Of a DNA stretch of 7,878 nt, positions 5,969-7,878 are shown piece after piece. The notes beneath the pieces were generated by a model. That model was not told the DNA's origin. It was given only the letters and a program-made list of their open reading frames with translations, and made no database searches. How positions within the stretch are numbered: the first letter of the stretch is position 1; each line of letters begins with the position of its first letter. Source of the DNA: an uncultured Lachnospiraceae bacterium (GTDB lineage Bacteria; Bacillota_A; Clostridia; Lachnospirales; Lachnospiraceae); assembly GCA_946621895.1 (NCBI GenBank), contig CAMOOZ010000291.1, positions 1 to 7,878 on the forward strand. The letters run 5' to 3'. A program made the translations under genes and the position numbers.

Positions 5969-7505
5969 CCTTCTTTTCCTCCTTTCCCTGTTCGGCTTTG
6001 GTCTCTGGCGCCGCATCCTGAGCTTTTCCGTCGACCGACCCGGTCGGTTTTGTATTCTCCTTGTTTTCTGCGGCCTTTGTCTCAGCGGGCTTCGTATCGG
6101 GAGCCGGTTTTGCCTCCCCGGCTTTTTTCTCTTCCGCCTTGCCTGCTTCTGCGGGCTTATCCTCCTTCTTCGGCGGAGGGGCGGCCTTCGCCCGGTTCTT
6201 TGCCAGCTGGAGCTTGCGCATGGATTTGATCACCTGGGCCAGCTGGCGCTTTGCCGGGCAGACAAAGCTGCAGGAGCCGCATTCCACGCACTCCATGCCG
6301 TTTTCCTTCACGAATTTTTCTTCCTGGAATTTTTCCGCGTAGACAGACAGGCGTCTCGGCACCAGCCTTGAAGGGCAGGCATCGATGCAGCGCCCGCAGT
6401 TGATGCAGGCGGAGGGCTCCATCGCGGAGACCTCGTCCTTTGTAAAGCAAAGCAGCGCCGAGGCTGTTTTCGTGGTCGGCACATCCAGACCGAATAAGGC
6501 AAAGCCCATCATCGGCCCGCCGGACACGACCTTCGCCGGCTGCTCCTTAAAGCCTCCGGCCTCCTCCACCAGCTCCGCGTAATTTGTGCCGATGCGGACG
6601 ATAAAGTTGCGCGGATCATTGATCGCGTCTCCGGTCACCGTCACGATCCGGTGCATCAAGGGCTTCTGCTCATAGACCGCCTGATAGATCGCGACGATCG
6701 TGTCCACATTGTCCACGATGCAGCCGGCATCCGCAGGCAGCATCGAGGAATTGATCGCCCGGCCGGTGCAGGCATAAATGATCTGGCGCTCGGCTCCCTG
6801 GGGATATTTTGTTTTTAAGGCGTAGACCTCGATCCTGGGCTCGGAGGCTGTCAGCTGGGACAGCTTTTCGATGCAGTCCGGCTTATTGTCCTCGATCGCG
6901 AGTATGCCCTTTGCGTTGTCAAACAGGGCAAGCATCGCCTTCATTCCGAGCACCAGCTTTTCCGGCTCCTCGATCATCCTGCGGTAGTCACTCGTAAGAT
7001 AGGGCTCACATTCCGCGCAGTTTGCGATGCAGTACTCGATCTTGTCCGGCTCCTTGGGCGAAAGCTTCACATGGGTCGGGAAGCCTGCGCCGCCCATTCC
7101 GACCACGCCTGCCTCCTGGATCCGCCGGATGATCTCCTTTTTCTCCAGGCCCTCCAGCGTGTCGATCTTTTTTCCGTAGTCAACCTCTTCGTAGTTTCCG
7201 TCATTTGTGACAATGATCGAATTGACCATGTCACCCGTGACCACGCGGCGGGGCTCAATGGCCTTCACCGTCCCGGAGACCGTGGCGTAGATCGGCGCGG
7301 ATACAAAGCCTCCCGCCTCCGCGATCTTCTGCCCCGTCAGCACATGGTCTCCCTTTGCCACGATGGGCTTGGCCGGAGCGCCGATATGCTGGGACAGAGG
7401 ATACACCAGATCTCCCTTGGGGAGGACGGCCTTAATGGGCTTGTCCTTGGAGAGATCCTTTCCGTCATAGGGATGGATCCCGCCCACAAAAGTTAGTTTT
7501 GGCAT
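5961..7505 (-). CDS. rnfC: Rnf complex subunit C, NAD(H)/FMN and Fe-S subunit with long charged tail
   Basis: The cytoplasmic subunit where NAD+ is reduced. It has 514 residues. The opening TFVGGIHPYDGK (5-16) is the Rnf-C barrel-sandwich start. The Gly-rich loop GVVGMGGAGFPTHVK (133-147), followed by EPYLTSDYR (167-175), is the NADH/FMN-binding region shared with NuoF-type subunits. Two ferredoxin motifs hold [4Fe-4S] clusters: Cys367, 370, 373, 377 (CINCGRCIDACP) and Cys406, 409, 412, 416 (CVECGSCSFVCP). About 75 residues at the end (440-514) are Lys/Ala/Glu/Pro-rich, low in complexity and probably disordered. I start at ATG 7505: GGAG lies 8 nt upstream and MPKLTFVGGIHPYDG is the family N-terminus. 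Upstream in-frame ATGs at 7523 and 7562 read through the ribosome binding site. It is the first gene of the operon. Confidence 0.97.
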   Translation of the reverse strand: MPKLTFVGGIHPYDGKDLSKDKPIKAVLPKGDLVYPLSQHIGAPAKPIVAKGDHVLTGQKIAEAGGFVSAPIYATVSGTVKAIEPRRVVTGDMVNSIIVTNDGNYEEVDYGKKIDTLEGLEKKEIIRRIQEAGVVGMGGAGFPTHVKLSPKEPDKIEYCIANCAECEPYLTSDYRRMIEEPEKLVLGMKAMLALFDNAKGILAIEDNKPDCIEKLSQLTASEPRIEVYALKTKYPQGAERQIIYACTGRAINSSMLPADAGCIVDNVDTIVAIYQAVYEQKPLMHRIVTVTGDAINDPRNFIVRIGTNYAELVEEAGGFKEQPAKVVSGGPMMGFALFGLDVPTTKTASALLCFTKDEVSAMEPSACINCGRCIDACPSRLVPRRLSVYAEKFQEEKFVKENGMECVECGSCSFVCPAKRQLAQVIKSMRKLQLAKNRAKAAPPPKKEDKPAEAGKAEEKKAGEAKPAPDTKPAETKAAENKENTKPTGSVDGKAQDAAPETKAEQGKEEKKDE

Positions 7506-7536
7506 TTCCTTTTCTCCTGTCATTATGGCAGACGAA

Positions 7537-7574
7537 CGGGAAGGCTTCCTGCCCTTCGGCAACAGCCATTCCCG
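7537..7574 (-). promoter_or_regulatory. Stem-loop just upstream of the rnfC ribosome binding site
   Basis: On the minus strand CGGGAA (7569-7574) pairs with TTCCCG (7537-7542). GGCT/AGCC continue the stem after a bulged T, and the loop holds a nested TGCC-GAAG-GGCA hairpin. The element ends about 16 nt before the GGAG of rnfC, close enough to influence ribosome access or mRNA stability. No T tract follows, so it is not an intrinsic terminator. Confidence 0.55.
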
Positions 7575-7731
7575 CGCTTACCGTGTTATATGGTACCGAG
7601 TCGGGACAGCGCATGAAAACCATGCGATATGCTGCCCTGAACCTTCCCAACAATATACTCCTCTTTGGGAAAAAAATCCAGCACTATCGGAACGGATCAT
7701 CAGAGACGGGTGTTCCTGCGATCCGTATATT

Positions 7732-7766
7732 GCCCGCAGCCACGCAGCAAGTGCGTGGCTCGGGGC
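7732..7766 (-). promoter_or_regulatory. Strong 9-bp GC-rich hairpin in the rnfC leader
   Basis: Minus-strand AGCCACGCA (7752-7760) and TGCGTGGCT (7738-7746) pair perfectly around a five-base loop. After a 2x2 internal loop GCCC/GGGC add four more pairs. Neither side has a T tract, so a terminator is unlikely for either strand. Its position soon after the candidate promoter fits the first stem of a structured leader RNA. Confidence 0.65.
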
Positions 7767-7780
7767 TGAACTGTATCGCT

Positions 7781-7809
7781 TGAATACTATACTAAGGAAA
7801 CACTGTAAA
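7781..7809 (-). promoter_or_regulatory. Weak candidate promoter of the rnf operon
   Basis: Minus-strand TTTACA (7804-7809, 5 of 6 to the -35 consensus) stands 17 nt before TATTCA (7781-7786, only 3 of 6). A better-looking TATAGT (7786-7791) overlaps but has no -35 at the right distance. The -35 lies inside a perfect dyad, which would suit a repressor-controlled promoter. Transcription could instead begin to the right of the window. Confidence 0.3.
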
Positions 7810-7816
7810 AACAGTG
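7801..7816. promoter_or_regulatory. Operator-like perfect dyad CACTGT-N4-ACAGTG
   Basis: A 16-bp perfect inverted repeat, CACTGTAAAAACAGTG, with 6-bp arms and an A/T spacer. This is the geometry of a dimeric repressor site, and it overlaps the candidate -35 of the rnf promoter. It does not match the Rex site (TTGTTAA-like) or the E. coli LexA spacing (CTGT-N8-ACAG). As RNA it would be only a weak hairpin. Role as an operator is inference. Confidence 0.4.
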
Positions 7817-7878
7817 ATCGGCGCTTTCATCAGCGCTTCTGAAGCGCGCAGGGCAGATCGGACTTGACGGAGTCGGGA
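7817..7878. other. Right-edge stretch with two mutually exclusive stems, possible end of an upstream gene
   Basis: GCGCTTC (7833-7839) and GAAGCGC (7841-7847) form a 7-bp palindrome. GCGCT (7821-7825) and AGCGC (7832-7836) form a second stem that uses the same bases, so only one can exist at a time. On the minus strand, one frame open at the window edge ends in TGA at 7830-7832, with GC-ending codons (last residues LPCALQKR). It might be the C-terminus of a gene lying to the right, but 15 codons are too few to call. No recognisable intrinsic terminator was seen. Confidence 0.35.

Larger units (their letters stand above)
7506..7780 (-). promoter_or_regulatory. Long structured 5' leader of the rnf operon, no known riboswitch recognised
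   Basis: These 275 nt hold no convincing gene but several inverted repeats, listed here in transcript order. 7732-7766 is the strongest. 7692-7726 has arms ACGGATC/GATCCGT. 7644-7671 has arms TTCCCAA/TTGGGAA. 7610-7626 is CGCATG-5 nt-CATGCG. 7537-7574 sits just upstream of the rnfC ribosome binding site. A run of seven T (minus strand; 7670-7676) lies after the second stem. GGAAC/GTTCC can pair in a way that competes with the 7692-7726 stem. The density of stems suggests a cis-acting RNA leader or attenuator. I compared it by memory with the consensus cores of FMN, cobalamin, SAM, c-di-GMP, THF, ZTP and T-box RNAs and saw no match. Function is inference; the repeats are seen directly. Confidence 0.5.

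Noticed and set aside
5968..6016. N-terminal extension of RnfD to the ATG at 6016
   Set aside because: The added residues are a basic out-of-frame reading of the rnfC tail; the ATG at 5968 has AGGAGG and the family N-terminus.
6034..6051. Terminator-like ACCGAC-CCG-GTCGGT followed by TTTT on the plus strand, inside the rnfC tail region
   Set aside because: It lies in the coding part of rnfC on the other strand, the T run is only four bases, and no plus-strand gene precedes it.
7644..7671. Inverted repeat TTCCCAA/TTGGGAA next to an A7/T7 run as an intrinsic terminator
   Set aside because: On the minus strand the T run comes before the hairpin, and on the plus strand the hairpin is followed by A, so the order is wrong for termination on either strand.
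7525..7842. 105-codon plus-strand frame across the rnfC leader
   Set aside because: No ribosome binding site, no recognisable domain, and it runs through all the leader hairpins, which explain the region better.

Overview
The window carries a complete Rnf operon on the minus strand, rnfC-rnfD-rnfG-rnfE-rnfA-rnfB. It encodes the membrane ferredoxin:NAD+ oxidoreductase that couples electron transfer to Na+ or H+ export. The gene order CDGEAB, the multi-cluster RnfB with a lysine/alanine tail, the strong AGGAGG-type ribosome binding sites and the fairly high GC suggest an anaerobic Firmicute of class Clostridia. A Lachnospiraceae-like gut organism is my best guess. That placement is inference from gene style, not a database match.

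Layout, read in the direction of transcription (right to left). Positions 7878-7506 hold no convincing complete gene. They carry a weak candidate promoter overlapped by a perfect dyad (7801-7816), then a leader of about 275 nt with at least five separate inverted repeats. Next come rnfC (7505-5961), rnfD (5968-5030), rnfG (5033-4398), rnfE (4401-3682), rnfA (3682-3104) and rnfB (3091-2186). Most of these overlap by 1-8 nt, so they are surely co-transcribed and probably translationally coupled. Three nt after rnfB comes a membrane-anchored NusG domain II protein (2182-1589), then a GNAT acetyltransferase (1516-1034), a short-chain flavodoxin (964-530), an 86-nt imperfect palindrome (414-499), and the first 128 codons of an HPt phosphotransfer protein that runs off the left edge (384-1).

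How the parts fit. RnfB and RnfC carry iron-sulfur clusters: RnfB takes electrons from ferredoxin, and RnfC carries the NAD(H)/FMN site. RnfA and RnfE are paired six-helix proteins whose conserved intramembrane cysteines hold a shared [2Fe-2S] cluster. RnfD and RnfG carry covalent FMN at threonines in visible SGAT/SGAS motifs. The NusG domain II protein has one transmembrane helix and a cysteine-containing outer domain, and may be an accessory of the complex. The flavodoxin could be an alternative low-potential carrier for the same complex. Neither role is proven by the sequence. The FMN transferase ApbE, needed to load RnfD and RnfG, is not encoded here.

The core operon is well known biology. 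The less explained material is the structured rnfC leader with its operator-like dyad, the 86-nt palindrome before the HPt gene, a four-cysteine tail on RnfE, and the charged low-complexity tail on RnfC. No CRISPR array, insertion sequence, tRNA or rRNA was seen.
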